Positions 34,501 to 41,671 are shown, numbered from the stretch's first letter. The stretch: 51,587 nt of DNA from Clostridiales bacterium (GCA_902362775.1 CABIXV010000003.1:369597-421183), one strand, 5' to 3'. Numbers and translations are program-made. The notes: generated by a model from the letters alone, not told the origin.

Positions 34501-35673
34501 GGCCAGAATGCCGAAGCGCAGCTCTGGACCGCTGTCCCGGTTGGCCAGCCGGTATCGCTCCAGCAGGGCGGCCAGCTTGGGGCCGCTGTCCTCCCCGGTG
34601 AGCAGGGACACGACCACGCAAAGGGTGCGATTCTCCCTTGGGATACCTCCCTCCAACTCCATCCTGGGGACGGGCCGGGGAGGCACTATCCGAACCAGGC
34701 CAAAGTCCAGGACGTTCTTCACGATATCGGACAGAGGAAGCAGTAGGAGCAGGGACAGCCACAGGCTCCCAGCGGCCACCCACAGGCCCGCCGCCAAAGC
34801 CAGAGACAGCCCAACCACCGCCCCCCCATAGCCCAGCCCGGAGGGAAGGCGCTTCTCCCGACCCAGAGGCTGCCGGTACAGGTACCAGCCGATATGTCTG
34901 GCAGCCCCCGTCCCCCGTTTGGCCAGTTCCAGGGCCTTACGGGCGGTCTGGCTCTCCTCCAGGCGGAATTTTTTGGCCAGGCGGCACACCTGCTGGCGGT
35001 AGCGCCGCCTGGTGTCGTCGTCCATGTGGGGATAGTGGCCTGAGGGGTCCTGGGTCAAAATCTCTTCCACTCGGCTGATCTCCTCCAGCAGAGGGCCCCA
35101 ATTCTCCCCCTCCAGCGCACGCAGGGCAGAAAAGAGATGCTCCAGCCGTCCAGGGTCAGTCCGCCCCTGCCGGAGCTCCTCCAACTGTCCGGCCTCCTGG
35201 GCCAGCTCCTGGATCAATTCTATCGCCAGGACCGGGACCAACAGGGATAGTTCCCGTTCTGTCAGCGGCTGAACAGTCTGAAAGGCTTTCAAATACCAGG
35301 TCAAACGCTCCCGTTCCAGGTGAGGGACCGCCCACACTCCTCCCCTGACACAGCGTTGGAGCAGGGCCCCTCCCTGTCCGTCCCCACGAAGCGGACCGGC
35401 CTTCTTCAGTGCCCGAAGGGCCTCCTCCCCCTCCCGCACCGCCAGGTAGTGGTTGTCCAGCAGCCACTCCACACTGGGCGGCAGGACCGCTTTCCCCTGG
35501 CTCCATTCACTCAGCTCCTCCTGAATCCGGTTCAGGATGGACAGATCCCTTTTCAACCGTCGGACCAGCCGTCGGACCGGCACCTTCCCCCGCGGCTTCA
35601 GCTCCCGGGCGGCGTTGACGGCGTATTTGGTCAGATGGGCGTCGTCCATGGGGACATTGGGGGTATGGGACAT
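28501..35673 (-). CDS. Cyclic beta-1,2-glucan synthase-like protein (glycosyltransferase / glycoamylase / GH94-type)
   Basis: 2390 residues, the largest gene here. The order matches NdvB/ChvB-type enzymes. An N-terminal helical region is followed by two membrane helices (about 278-325) and then a processive glycosyltransferase domain with a metal-binding TLDGDTS at about 485. Further membrane helices lie at about 675-840. A glycoamylase-like domain (SAFYAFDPGMNYQYK near 1126 and EGQDHEVVRSYMSHH near 1200) follows. The C-terminal part is of the glycoside phosphorylase GH94 type, with GGAFGFRDQLQD near 1945 and NGGQYTHGAVWLAMA near 2240. NdvB polymerises UDP-glucose into cyclic glucan; the product here is not provable. 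The ATG with CAGGAGG upstream was preferred over a frame 17 codons longer. Confidence 0.85.
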   Translation of the reverse strand: MSHTPNVPMDDAHLTKYAVNAARELKPRGKVPVRRLVRRLKRDLSILNRIQEELSEWSQGKAVLPPSVEWLLDNHYLAVREGEEALRALKKAGPLRGDGQGGALLQRCVRGGVWAVPHLERERLTWYLKAFQTVQPLTERELSLLVPVLAIELIQELAQEAGQLEELRQGRTDPGRLEHLFSALRALEGENWGPLLEEISRVEEILTQDPSGHYPHMDDDTRRRYRQQVCRLAKKFRLEESQTARKALELAKRGTGAARHIGWYLYRQPLGREKRLPSGLGYGGAVVGLSLALAAGLWVAAGSLWLSLLLLLPLSDIVKNVLDFGLVRIVPPRPVPRMELEGGIPRENRTLCVVVSLLTGEDSGPKLAALLERYRLANRDSGPELRFGILADLPDGAAPMGEEGAAWVTSAHRAIQALNEKYGGGFYLFFRRPAFSAQDEKYMGWERKRGALTELVRLLKRKPTGLRTEVGEEDWLREVTYVITLDGDTSLNVGTAREMVGAMAHPLNQPVVDGQRRVVTSGHALFQPRVAVELEAANRSFFSRVYGGLGGVDPYGSTASDVYHDLFDQGTYTGKGIFQVEAFFTCLDGRFPENAILSHDLLEGSYLRAGLLGEVELTDGCPYKVYGYFARLHRWIRGDWQLLPWLKNQVPDGQGGTEDNPLSLLARWKIFDNLRRSLSPVGTLAALVLGICFSGRAFAWAGGVAVLAAASNLLLSGAELAARRRNGKHRRYHSTVIAGLAGVILQTALQLVLLPYQAYTAATAAATALWRMGVTKRGLLAWVTAAQAEKGRDGLWFYGKKCWFSVVIGGAVLLLAQLRIGRLVGVVWLMAPALAWAISRPGKKGKELPPTDRSFLLHQGALIWGYFDAFLRQEDHFLPPDNWQEQPSQGLARRTSPTNIGMALLSVMAAADLKLITRERGIDLISHILDTIEELEKWRGHLYNWYDTASLRPLQPRYVSTVDSGNLRGCLIALREGLYQWGEDVLARRAEHLSDAMDCAPLYDRERRLFSIGYEAERDRLTPGWYDLMASEARQTSFISVARGEVSPRHWRRLGRMMLGDNDYSGMASWTGTMFEYFMPNLLLPCEPNSFMYESLSFCVYAQKRRGNKTHTPWGISESAFYAFDPGMNYQYKAHGVQALGLKRGLDSELVVSPYSSFLALLLAPRSALRNLRRLRDMGLEGPYGLYEAVDYTPARMTEGQDHEVVRSYMSHHLGMSLIAIDNALNDNVMQRRFMKDCDMAAYRELLQERVPVGAPIMRQTERDIPEKLRPVQGPALVRAGREFGRLAPECHLVSNGSWSVLACDNGLTASRMGDCQITLAKLGQYYAPAGISLFFQGREGIFGLTPAPLYQKGEYSWEFHSAGAAWTFTWEGLATRTTLAVPRRENGELRRVELSWTGEGRLEGELLAYLEPVLCPLADFQSHPAFSRLFLEGELDDHGVLFQRRPRGEEKSLSLAVLWEGEGITACLDRASALGRGGLRALGGRRAGPLERGVGTDPCLMVRFPVLLEPGERAVFALALGAGDTPAAASTGARNILRGQAGEAASLAPLARKLSLTERQGIEAFQLLSRLSAAEEPGERPPKSALWPYGISGDLPLAVGPVTEGEGREQAVLWCRWHQLLTRSGYPFDLVLLVEEGGDYRRPLRTALTEELKTMGAESALGAKGGIHLADSGAAPAALAWARVILPMGPGEQREEKLSPATPVRLSLAQPEWRAGEEGTVLIRTGKALPPVGWSQVLCNSQFGWLTDETGNGLLWTGGNSREGKLTPWSNDPLAIGGPEKIMVSLEEKEWSVFADGDGCPCTVTYGPGFARWEKQMGTGRLVTEAFVPLIGTKRILTFTLAGTSGTLSYRMGEGEPMARPLAQGLPLTLVTEPGHRGLESRFSTKRYLDLRGETLTWWRERVSSLTLSTPDRTLNHYLNGWCLYQVTACRLMARTSQYQNGGAFGFRDQLQDVAALLYTWPQRTREQLLLAASRQFEEGDVQHWWHPPAGAGVRTRISDDLLWLPWVLCRYCSVTGDWEVLKEQVPYLTSRPLEPKEMERYEVPQVSSKTDTLYHHALSAIQCVLDRGTGSHGLARMGGGDWNDGMNRVGAAGRGESVWLTWFLTMVLQDFAPLCQRSGEEELAQELLAQGEKYLAAAQAAWDGNWYRRGYYDDGTPLGSRESDQCQIDSIAQSFSVLPQGADRERADRAVSAALTRLFDRERQVVRLFHPPFDGKGRKDPGYIKGYPAGVRENGGQYTHGAVWLAMACFRLGRAGEGWEVLRALLPACHATEGYRAEPYVLAADVSYATGREGQGGWSWYTGAAGWYWQVAVQELLGLKVKEGRLRVQPRLPFDWPGYQAEWRLERGTLLIRVERGEADAALLDGQPVDEVALKELEGEHHLRVVIP

Positions 35674-35815
35674 GGCGATGTACCTCCTGTCAGTGTAAGT
35701 CACCGCGGCGCGCGGCCGGACCACTTCCGGTTCTTCGCTCCGCTATTTCTTCAGTTTCCCCCTCCTTCTGGGTGAATATACCAAAGCAGAGCCCTCTGCC
35801 CGCAAGGAATTTGAC

Positions 35816-35844
35816 TTGACAACAGGAGAAAAATATGGTATGAT
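35816..35844 (+). promoter_or_regulatory. Sigma-A promoter of ylxM-ffh
   Basis: A perfect TTGACA (35816-35821), a 17-base spacer and TATGAT (35839-35844). Confidence 0.78.
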
Positions 35845-35898
35845 TCCGTTTGTGAAGTTAATTTCCTTTACATTTTTTGTTTGAGGAGGTCAGTACCT

Positions 35899-36264
35899 AT
35901 GAAAAGTCAGGCTTATCGCATGGCCATGCTCTATGATTTTTATGGCGATGTGCTCACTGACCGCCAGAAGGAATTTTATGACCTCTATTACAACGAGGAC
36001 CTGTCCCTGGGCGAGATCGCTGAGAACTATGGCATCACCCGCCAGGGAGTCCGGGATGTTATCGTCCGGGCCGAGGCCATCCTCACCGAGTTGGAGGACA
36101 AGACCGGCCTAATCAAGCGGTTCCACACCATGCACAGCCAGTTGGAGCAGCTCCGCCAGGACGCCCAGCAGCTGGTGGAATTGGCCGCACAGCGGGACCA
36201 GGCCGACATGGAGCTGCTGGCCCTCCGGGTGCGGGATACCGCTGACCAGCTGTTAAAGGAGTAA
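35899..36264 (+). CDS. ylxM: YlxM/p13-like SRP-associated DNA-binding-like protein
   Basis: 121 residues. It opens with MKSQAYRMAMLYDFYGDVLT, and the helix-turn-helix reads YNEDLSLGEIAENYGITRQG followed by VRDVIVRAE. YlxM is the small HTH-fold partner gene of ffh in Firmicutes. The ATG has GAGGAGG upstream; a TTG six codons earlier overlaps that site and is rejected. The gene ends 3 bases before ffh. Confidence 0.93.
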   Translation: MKSQAYRMAMLYDFYGDVLTDRQKEFYDLYYNEDLSLGEIAENYGITRQGVRDVIVRAEAILTELEDKTGLIKRFHTMHSQLEQLRQDAQQLVELAAQRDQADMELLALRVRDTADQLLKE

Positions 36265-36267
36265 TCC

Positions 36268-37641
36268 ATGGCATTTGAAGGACTTTCTGAAAAGCTGTCC
36301 GCCGCCTTTAAAAAGCTGAGGGGCAAGGGCCGCCTGTCCGAAGCCGATGTGAAGGAGGCCATGCGTGAGATCCGCCTGGCCCTTCTGGAGGCCGATGTCA
36401 GCTATAAGGTGGTCAAGCAGTTCGTGGCCCAGGTCACGGAGAAGGCTGTTGGGGCCGACGTGCTGGAGGCCCTGTCCCCGGCCCAGCAGATCATTAAGAT
36501 CGTCAACCAGGAGCTTACCGAGCTGATGGGCGGGGCCAGCGCCAAGCTGACCATCGCCTCCAAGCCCCTTACGGTGGTCATGATGGTTGGCCTTCAGGGC
36601 GCCGGTAAGACCACCAACGGCGCCAAGCTGGCCGGTTTGATGAAGAGGCAGAACGGCAAGCGGCCCCTGCTGGCCGCCTGTGATATCTACCGCCCCGCCG
36701 CCATCAAGCAGCTGGAGGTAGTGGGCGAGCAGTTGGGCATCCCCGTCTTTCAGATGGGGCAGACAGATCCAGTGCATATCGCCAAGGCCGCGGTGGAGCA
36801 CGCAATCAAACATGGCAATGACATGGTGTTCCTGGACACTGCTGGACGGCTCCATGTGGATGAAGCACTGATGGATGAACTGTGCAAGATCAAGGCCGCT
36901 GTTTCTCCCACTGAGATCCTGTTGGTAGTGGACGCCATGATCGGCCAGGATGCGGTCAACGCCGCCAAAGCCTTTGATGACGCCTTGGATATCGACGGTG
37001 TAGTGCTCACCAAGCTGGACGGCGACGCCCGGGGCGGCGCTGCCCTCTCCATCCGGGCAGTGACTGGAAAACCCATCAAGTTTGTGGGCATGGGGGAAAA
37101 GCTGGACCAAATCGAGGTCTTTCACCCCGACCGGATGGCCAGCCGCATCCTCGGCATGGGCGACGTTCTCTCCCTCATTGAGAAGGCGGAGCAAAGCTTC
37201 GATCAGAAGAAGGCTCTGGAGCTTCAGGAGAAGTTACGAAAAAACAAGTTTACCCTGTCCGACTTCTATGATCAGATGGTCCAGCTAAAGGGCATGGGCT
37301 CCCTGTCTGATATCGCCGGTATGCTTCCCGGCGTCAAGGCCTCTGATTTGGAAGGGGCCGCGCTGGATGGGAAAGCTCTCCAGCGAATGGAGGCCATCAT
37401 CACTTCCATGACCCCCTATGAGCGGGAAAATCCCAGTGTTCTCAATTCCAGCCGGAAAAAACGCATCGCCGCCGGATCTGGCACTCAGGTGGTGGATGTA
37501 AATCGACTACTCAAGCAGTTTGAGATGCTTCAGGCCATGACAAAGCAGTTTTCCGGCGGCAAGATGCCCAGAAGCCTGCGTAAGATGATGGGAAAAAAGG
37601 GCGGGATGATGCCTGGAATGGGACGGGGATTCCCTTTCTGA
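36268..37641 (+). CDS. ffh: Signal recognition particle protein Ffh
   Basis: 457 residues, normal length. The N domain is followed by the GTPase domain: P-loop GLQGAGKTTNGAKLA, DTAGRL and TKLDGDARGG. The C-terminal M domain is methionine-rich and ends GKKGGMMPGMGRGFPF. With the 4.5S RNA it binds signal sequences and brings ribosomes to FtsY. The SRP RNA gene itself is not in the window. Confidence 0.97.
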   Translation: MAFEGLSEKLSAAFKKLRGKGRLSEADVKEAMREIRLALLEADVSYKVVKQFVAQVTEKAVGADVLEALSPAQQIIKIVNQELTELMGGASAKLTIASKPLTVVMMVGLQGAGKTTNGAKLAGLMKRQNGKRPLLAACDIYRPAAIKQLEVVGEQLGIPVFQMGQTDPVHIAKAAVEHAIKHGNDMVFLDTAGRLHVDEALMDELCKIKAAVSPTEILLVVDAMIGQDAVNAAKAFDDALDIDGVVLTKLDGDARGGAALSIRAVTGKPIKFVGMGEKLDQIEVFHPDRMASRILGMGDVLSLIEKAEQSFDQKKALELQEKLRKNKFTLSDFYDQMVQLKGMGSLSDIAGMLPGVKASDLEGAALDGKALQRMEAIITSMTPYERENPSVLNSSRKKRIAAGSGTQVVDVNRLLKQFEMLQAMTKQFSGGKMPRSLRKMMGKKGGMMPGMGRGFPF

Positions 37642-37788
37642 GACAGCCGCCAGTATAGGCCCCAGGGAGCGGAGCGCCAGATGCCCAAAGTGTATCTGAA
37701 GCAGAGCGGACTCCGCGCTGATGAGGTTGGCAAAGCGCCGCGCGCGCTTTCCATATAAATCTATCAATTCATTTGGAGGTGAATATAA

Positions 37789-38028
37789 ATGGTTAAGATC
37801 AGACTGCGCCGCATGGGCGCCAAGAAGGCTCCCTTCTATCGTATCGTGGTGGCTGACTCCCGCTATCCTCGGGACGGCCGTTTCATCGAGGAGATCGGCA
37901 TTTACAACCCTGTCGCCAACCCCGCCGAGCTGAATGTGGATGTGGAGCGCGCTCAGGCCTGGATCAAGACCGGCGCTCAGCCCACTGAGACCGTCCGTGA
38001 TCTGCTGAAAAAAGCCGGTGCTCTGTAA
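37789..38028 (+). CDS. rpsP: 30S ribosomal protein S16
   Basis: 79 residues, typical of S16 ([35 protein letters not shown]). GGAGGTGA lies upstream of the ATG. The 147-base gap from ffh holds a short GC-rich hairpin (37732-37750, AAAGCGC/GCGCTTT) that could lower readthrough. Confidence 0.97.
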   Translation: MVKIRLRRMGAKKAPFYRIVVADSRYPRDGRFIEEIGIYNPVANPAELNVDVERAQAWIKTGAQPTETVRDLLKKAGAL

Positions 38029-38048
38029 GGCTGGAGGTTTTGCACACA

Positions 38049-38279
38049 ATGAAAGAGCTTCTGACCTATGTCGCCCAAAACCTGGTGGAGCACCCGGAGC
38101 AGGTGTCCGTCACCGAGGCCGAGGGCGACGGCGAAACCGTCCTGGAGCTGCGGGTGGCTCCCGAGGATATGGGTAAGGTGATTGGCCGCCAGGGCCGCAT
38201 CGCCAAGGAGATCCGTGTCCTGGTCCGCTCGCTGGCTCAACGGTCTGGAAAACGTGTTTCCGTAGAGATCGTCGACTAA
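38049..38279 (+). CDS. khpA: KH-domain RNA-binding protein KhpA
   Basis: 76 residues, one KH domain with the conserved GKVIGRQGRIAKEIR loop. KhpA is the small KH protein that binds RNA with KhpB/Jag in Gram-positives. It sits in the standard rpsP-khpA-rimM order. I chose the ATG at 38049 because the TTG at 38040 is too close to the GGAGG. Confidence 0.93.
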   Translation: MKELLTYVAQNLVEHPEQVSVTEAEGDGETVLELRVAPEDMGKVIGRQGRIAKEIRVLVRSLAQRSGKRVSVEIVD

Positions 38280-38316
38280 AACAAAGGCGCAGGCTTTTCC
38301 TGCGCTTTTGTTTTCT
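38278..38316 (+). terminator. Terminator between khpA and rimM
   Basis: A stem of GCGCAGG/CCTGCGC extended by A/T pairs (38278-38293 with 38299-38314) ends in TTTTGTTTTC. It overlaps the khpA stop codon. Confidence 0.78.
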
Positions 38317-38380
38317 TTCCATTTTCCTGGCGGCTTTCCGCCGCCTATGATATAAAATTTTCTGCAACGGAGGATATGCC

Positions 38381-38878
38381 ATGCCGGCACAATATTTGGA
38401 AGTGGGCAAGATCACCAATGTCCACGGCGTCATGGGAGAGGTGCGGGTCCAGCCCTGGGCTGACTCTCCGGAATTTTTGTGCAAGTTCAAAACCCTCTAT
38501 GTAGATCAGTCCCATTGGCCTATCCAGGTGGAGCGGGCCCGCGTCCATAAAAACATGGTTATCATCAAGTTTCAGGGGATCTGTGACGTTCCTTCTGCCT
38601 TGGCCATGCGCAACGCCATCTTGTATATTGACCGTAAGGATGCCCATCTCCCTCAGGGAGCCTTTTTCCTGGCCGATATCTATGGGCTAGAGGCCCGTGA
38701 CGCCCAGTCTGGACAAGTCCTAGGCAAGGTAGAGGACATTCTTACTTTGCCCGCCAACAATGTCTATGTCATCCGGGGCGGGGAGCGGGAGCTGATGATC
38801 CCCGCCGTCCCCCAGTTCATCGAGGAGACCAATGTGGAGGGCGGCTACCTGAAGATCCATATGATGGAGGGTCTGTAA
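38381..38878 (+). CDS. rimM: Ribosome maturation factor RimM
   Basis: 165 residues. The N-terminal RimM domain shows LEVGKITNVHGVMGEVRV, and the C-terminal PRC-barrel domain shows FLADIYGLEA and MIPAVPQFIEE. RimM helps assemble the 30S head through S19 and 16S rRNA. The start has GGAGG upstream. The stop codon overlaps the next start by 1 base (TAATG). Confidence 0.96.
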   Translation: MPAQYLEVGKITNVHGVMGEVRVQPWADSPEFLCKFKTLYVDQSHWPIQVERARVHKNMVIIKFQGICDVPSALAMRNAILYIDRKDAHLPQGAFFLADIYGLEARDAQSGQVLGKVEDILTLPANNVYVIRGGERELMIPAVPQFIEETNVEGGYLKIHMMEGL

Positions 38879-40026
38879 TGAAACGGGAATGGATGGGGGC
38901 TGCCCGGCTGGGTGTGGTCCTGTTTTTCCTTTATCTGGCTATCCACTACTGGGGAGCCCTGTCCTCCCTGCTCCTCTTGGGGCTGGGGGCCGCCTTCCCC
39001 CTGGTTCTGGGCGCCGTTATCGCTTATGCGGTCAATATCCTCATGAGCCTGTATGAGGGCTGGTACTTCCCCGATACCAAGAGTCCCTTTGTCATCAAAA
39101 GCCGCCGGCCGGTCTGCCTGCTTTTGGCTTTTGCCAGTCTGATCGCCATCGTTTTCCTCCTCATCCGCATGATTCTTCCTGAGCTGTTAGAGTGTACCCT
39201 GGTTCTCATCCAGGAGGTAGTGCCTATGCTGGAGAAGCTGAGTGAAAATCTGGACCTGTCCCAGTTCTTCTCCATCTCCAGCACCGCGCTGGCAGATGGC
39301 TCCATTAACTGGAAGGAGGTCATCACCTCCATTACTCAGTGGCTGGTCAAGGGACTAGGTGGTGTCATGGGCTCGGTACTGTCCCTGGTTTCCGCCACGG
39401 TTTCCACCGCCTTTACCGCCGTCGTGAGCATCATTTTCTCCATCTATCTACTCTTGGGCAAGGAGAAGCTGGGCCGCCAGATCTCCCTGGTTATGAAGAC
39501 CTATCTGAAGCCGGCCTGGTACAGCCATCTGGTTTACTTTCTTGAAACTCTCCACTCCTGTTTCCGCCGCTTCGTGGTGGGCCAGTGTACAGAAGCCGTC
39601 ATCCTGGGCCTGCTGTGTATGGGCGGCATGATGCTGTTGCGGTTCCCTTACGCCTCCATGGTGGGAGCTCTCATCGGCTTTACTGCCCTGATCCCTGTGG
39701 CCGGTGCTTACATCGGCGCCGGTGTGGGTGCCTTTATGATTTTTACTGTATCACCCTTCCAATCGCTGTTCTTCCTGATTTTTATCGCGATCCTGCAGCA
39801 GCTTGAGGGCAATTTAATCTACCCTAAGGTAGTGGGCTCCTCCATCGGCCTGCCCGGTATCTGGGTGCTGGCTGCTGTCACCATTGGCGGCGGCGTCCTC
39901 GGCATTGGCGGGATGCTGCTGGCTGTCCCCTTGGCCGCTGCCCTCTACCAGATGCTGCGGGTAGATGTGGCCCGGCGCAACGCCCCCCCCTCCCCGCCCT
40001 CAGCCCAAGAATCAACAGAGGAATGA
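38878..40026 (+). CDS. AI-2E family transporter
   Basis: 382 residues with about seven or eight membrane helices in the AI-2E/TqsA arrangement (two N-terminal helices, a central helix-loop domain around residues 85-170, and a conserved C-terminal block). LEGNLIYPKVVGSSIGLPG is the family signature. Family members export autoinducer-2 or act as Na+/H+ antiporters; the substrate here is unknown. It takes the place where trmD usually follows rimM and is coupled to it. Confidence 0.88.
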   Translation: MKREWMGAARLGVVLFFLYLAIHYWGALSSLLLLGLGAAFPLVLGAVIAYAVNILMSLYEGWYFPDTKSPFVIKSRRPVCLLLAFASLIAIVFLLIRMILPELLECTLVLIQEVVPMLEKLSENLDLSQFFSISSTALADGSINWKEVITSITQWLVKGLGGVMGSVLSLVSATVSTAFTAVVSIIFSIYLLLGKEKLGRQISLVMKTYLKPAWYSHLVYFLETLHSCFRRFVVGQCTEAVILGLLCMGGMMLLRFPYASMVGALIGFTALIPVAGAYIGAGVGAFMIFTVSPFQSLFFLIFIAILQQLEGNLIYPKVVGSSIGLPGIWVLAAVTIGGGVLGIGGMLLAVPLAAALYQMLRVDVARRNAPPSPPSAQESTEE

Positions 40027-40027
40027 C

Positions 40028-40062
40028 AAAACGCGGAGGACGTTATGCGTCCTCCGCGTTTT
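40028..40062. terminator. Bidirectional terminator between converging genes
   Basis: A 14- to 15-bp stem AAAACGCGGAGGAC with its complement (40028-40042 with 40047-40062), A-rich on one side and T-rich on the other. It serves both the transporter and the convergent HTH gene ending at 40066. Confidence 0.9.
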
Positions 40063-40065
40063 CTG

Positions 40066-40839
40066 TTACCGGCCAATACAAAACATCAGAACGCTCCTGA
40101 TCCAGTCGGGCGCTCCGGTCTGCCCAATGGCCTGGAAAATGGCTTCCCGTGTGTCAGACAGCCCCATCGTCATCGCCGCACGGGCATCCTGTCCTATGGC
40201 CAGAAGGTCCGCTGTAGCCGCACTGCCTACCGCCACATCCCGGGCCATCGCCGCGCCACCGGCGGCGTATATCCCGACAGAGCTTCCTCCAATGGCCAGA
40301 TAGCCGAAGGCACAGCCTCCTACCGCCACATACCCCAGAGCGATCCCGCCCATCGCGAGCAGGCCGAGGGCCATTCCGGCCAGGGCCAACAGCCCCATTC
40401 CAAAGGCCCCTACTGTGATTCCCCCCAGCGCAAAGACCCCGATGGATAGCGCACCCACCGAAACATTGCCGATGGCAACAACACCTCTGGCAACACAGAA
40501 GCCCCGCTGTGCCAGGTTAATATGGACCAGCGGCAGCCCAAAGACGGTACACTTGCTTTTATACTCATAGTGCCAGCTGTTATAATGGTAGTGGTTCTCC
40601 ACCACCACTGGGCCGTTCTGGGCGGCGGCACATGATTCCATCTCATGACCAGTGATGAGCCAGTCCAGCGTCACGTTAAAATACCGGGCCAGGGCGGTCA
40701 GGTTATCCATATCAGGCCGGCTTGTGCCTGCCTCCCACTTCTGCACCGCCTGGCGGGTCACCCCCACCAGATTGGCTAGTTCCTCCTGAGAAAGCCCAGA
40801 CCGCTTGCGCAGGTCATAAAGCCGATTTTGAAATTCCAT
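40066..40839 (-). CDS. XRE-family HTH protein with a C-terminal glycine pentad-repeat domain
   Basis: 257 residues. The N-terminal 65 residues are a Cro/C1-type HTH (LYDLRKRSGLSQEELANLVG, VTRQAVQKWEAGTSRPD, then NVTLDWLITG). After a His/Tyr-rich linker (ENHYHYNSWHYEYKSK) comes a run from about residue 120 to 195 made of five-residue units of the form hydrophobic-A/S-hydrophobic-G-x: for instance VAIGN, VSVGA, LSIGV, FALGG, ITVGA. About fifteen units follow each other, with few interruptions. The unit length recalls pentapeptide-repeat beta-helices, but the hydrophobic pattern may instead mean a membrane-inserted domain. The start with GAGGGGG upstream was preferred over a frame 24 codons longer. 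Function unknown. Confidence 0.82.
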   Translation of the reverse strand: MEFQNRLYDLRKRSGLSQEELANLVGVTRQAVQKWEAGTSRPDMDNLTALARYFNVTLDWLITGHEMESCAAAQNGPVVVENHYHYNSWHYEYKSKCTVFGLPLVHINLAQRGFCVARGVVAIGNVSVGALSIGVFALGGITVGAFGMGLLALAGMALGLLAMGGIALGYVAVGGCAFGYLAIGGSSVGIYAAGGAAMARDVAVGSAATADLLAIGQDARAAMTMGLSDTREAIFQAIGQTGAPDWIRSVLMFCIGR

Positions 40840-40925
40840 ACTGTCCCCCTCTTTTGTTTTGTTCCTGAGTCGGTGTTCAGCATAGCAAATTTCAGTGAAC
40901 AGCGCAACCAAAAGCTGTATTCAAT

Positions 40926-40955
40926 TTGACAACCGCCGGTTGCGGAAGCTATTTT
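40926..40955 (+). promoter_or_regulatory. Possible promoter of a small plus-strand gene
   Basis: TTGACA (40926-40931), 18 bases and TATTTT (40950-40955). A CCGC/GCGG inverted repeat lies in the spacer. It points to the small frame at 41016. On the opposite strand TTGCGC, 17 bases and TATGCT could serve the HTH gene. Confidence 0.45.
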
Positions 40956-41015
40956 GCGCTCATCTGCTCATAGCGGCGGCTGGGATTGGAAATACTGTTT
41001 CCGGGGGTGATCTCT

Positions 41016-41183
41016 GTGAAAAAGCAGGAATTTAGAAATTCTGTGGAGGACCTGCGTCTGAGTCCGGAGCTTCGTCTGTGTCCCAAGTTCGACCCGACCA
41101 GCATCGCCCACTTCCATGTGGCCACTCGAGAGGATATGGGTTTCCGCGTCCTGGACAACTGCGCCGAGGAGCACATCATGTAA
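41016..41183 (+). CDS. Small hypothetical protein (55 residues)
   Basis: The frame begins with GTG, four bases after GGGGGTGAT, and encodes 55 residues opening MKKQEFRNSVEDL and ending FRVLDNCAEEHIM. It lies between a plausible promoter (40926-40955) and a strong terminator (41247-41294). I do not recognise the sequence, and it could be a remnant of a longer gene. Confidence 0.4.
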   Translation: MKKQEFRNSVEDLRLSPELRLCPKFDPTSIAHFHVATREDMGFRVLDNCAEEHIM

Positions 41184-41246
41184 ACCCCTGCCGCCCGTGG
41201 GCAGCTGCTTCGCAGCCCTTCATAGGGCAGACGACAAACCCGCCAA

Positions 41247-41294
41247 AAAAGGAGGGGGAGGCATCCGCTAAAACGGATGCCTCCCCCTCCTTTT
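41247..41294. terminator. Strong bidirectional terminator
   Basis: A perfect 21-bp stem (41247-41267 with 41274-41294) has a 6-base loop and terminal A/T runs. It closes both the small plus-strand gene and the convergent Spo0A-C gene at 41302. Confidence 0.9.
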
Positions 41295-41301
41295 CCCAAT
41301 T

Positions 41302-41670
41302 TCATGTATCACCATACTGGCGGGGCAAAAGATAGGCAGCCAAAATCGCCAAAAATTCAGATGCTTTTGGTCTGTCCATCAGTGGATGGTGGGCCAGCTC
41401 TTCTAGGAATGGACGGCCGCGGTTCCACGCAATTTCTGCTATCATCCGGATGTTGCGCTCAACGCAGCTCCAGTTGGTCTGGTATTGCCCCGCCACCTCA
41501 GGGTATAGGCATTTGGTTACCAGCAGAAGCCGCTCCGGCTCCTGGATCGCGAGATGCACCGCGAAGGCTGTATGGAAAAAGCCTATGTAGTTCGCGGTAA
41601 CTCCCAAGCGGAGCAACAGGTCATAAATATCAGTCATCTCCGCGGATGTGTCAAAAATCATGTTTTTCAT
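41302..41670 (-). CDS. Orphan Spo0A C-terminal (DNA-binding) domain protein
   Basis: 122 residues that align along the whole length with the DNA-binding domain of Spo0A and lack any receiver domain. Matching blocks include IYDLLLRLGVTANYIGF, KCLYPEVAGQYQTNWS, CVERNIRMIAEIAWNRG and KASEFLAILAAYLL, corresponding to Spo0A's YLYLREA, ITKVLYPDIA, SRVERAIRHAIEVAWSRG and PTNSEFIAMVADKL. In the recognition helix the usual S-R-V-E-R reads S-C-V-E-R. Being without a phosphorylation domain, it could bind 0A-like sites constitutively or compete with Spo0A. It lies 1 base after an XRE gene, so the two are one operon. Confidence 0.85.
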   Translation of the reverse strand: MKNMIFDTSAEMTDIYDLLLRLGVTANYIGFFHTAFAVHLAIQEPERLLLVTKCLYPEVAGQYQTNWSCVERNIRMIAEIAWNRGRPFLEELAHHPLMDRPKASEFLAILAAYLLPRQYGDT

Positions 41671-41671
41671 A

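Noticed and set aside
40949..41305. A 118-residue minus-strand frame antisense to the small gene at 41016
   Set aside because: It crosses the 21-bp terminator stem and has no domain or ribosome binding site.
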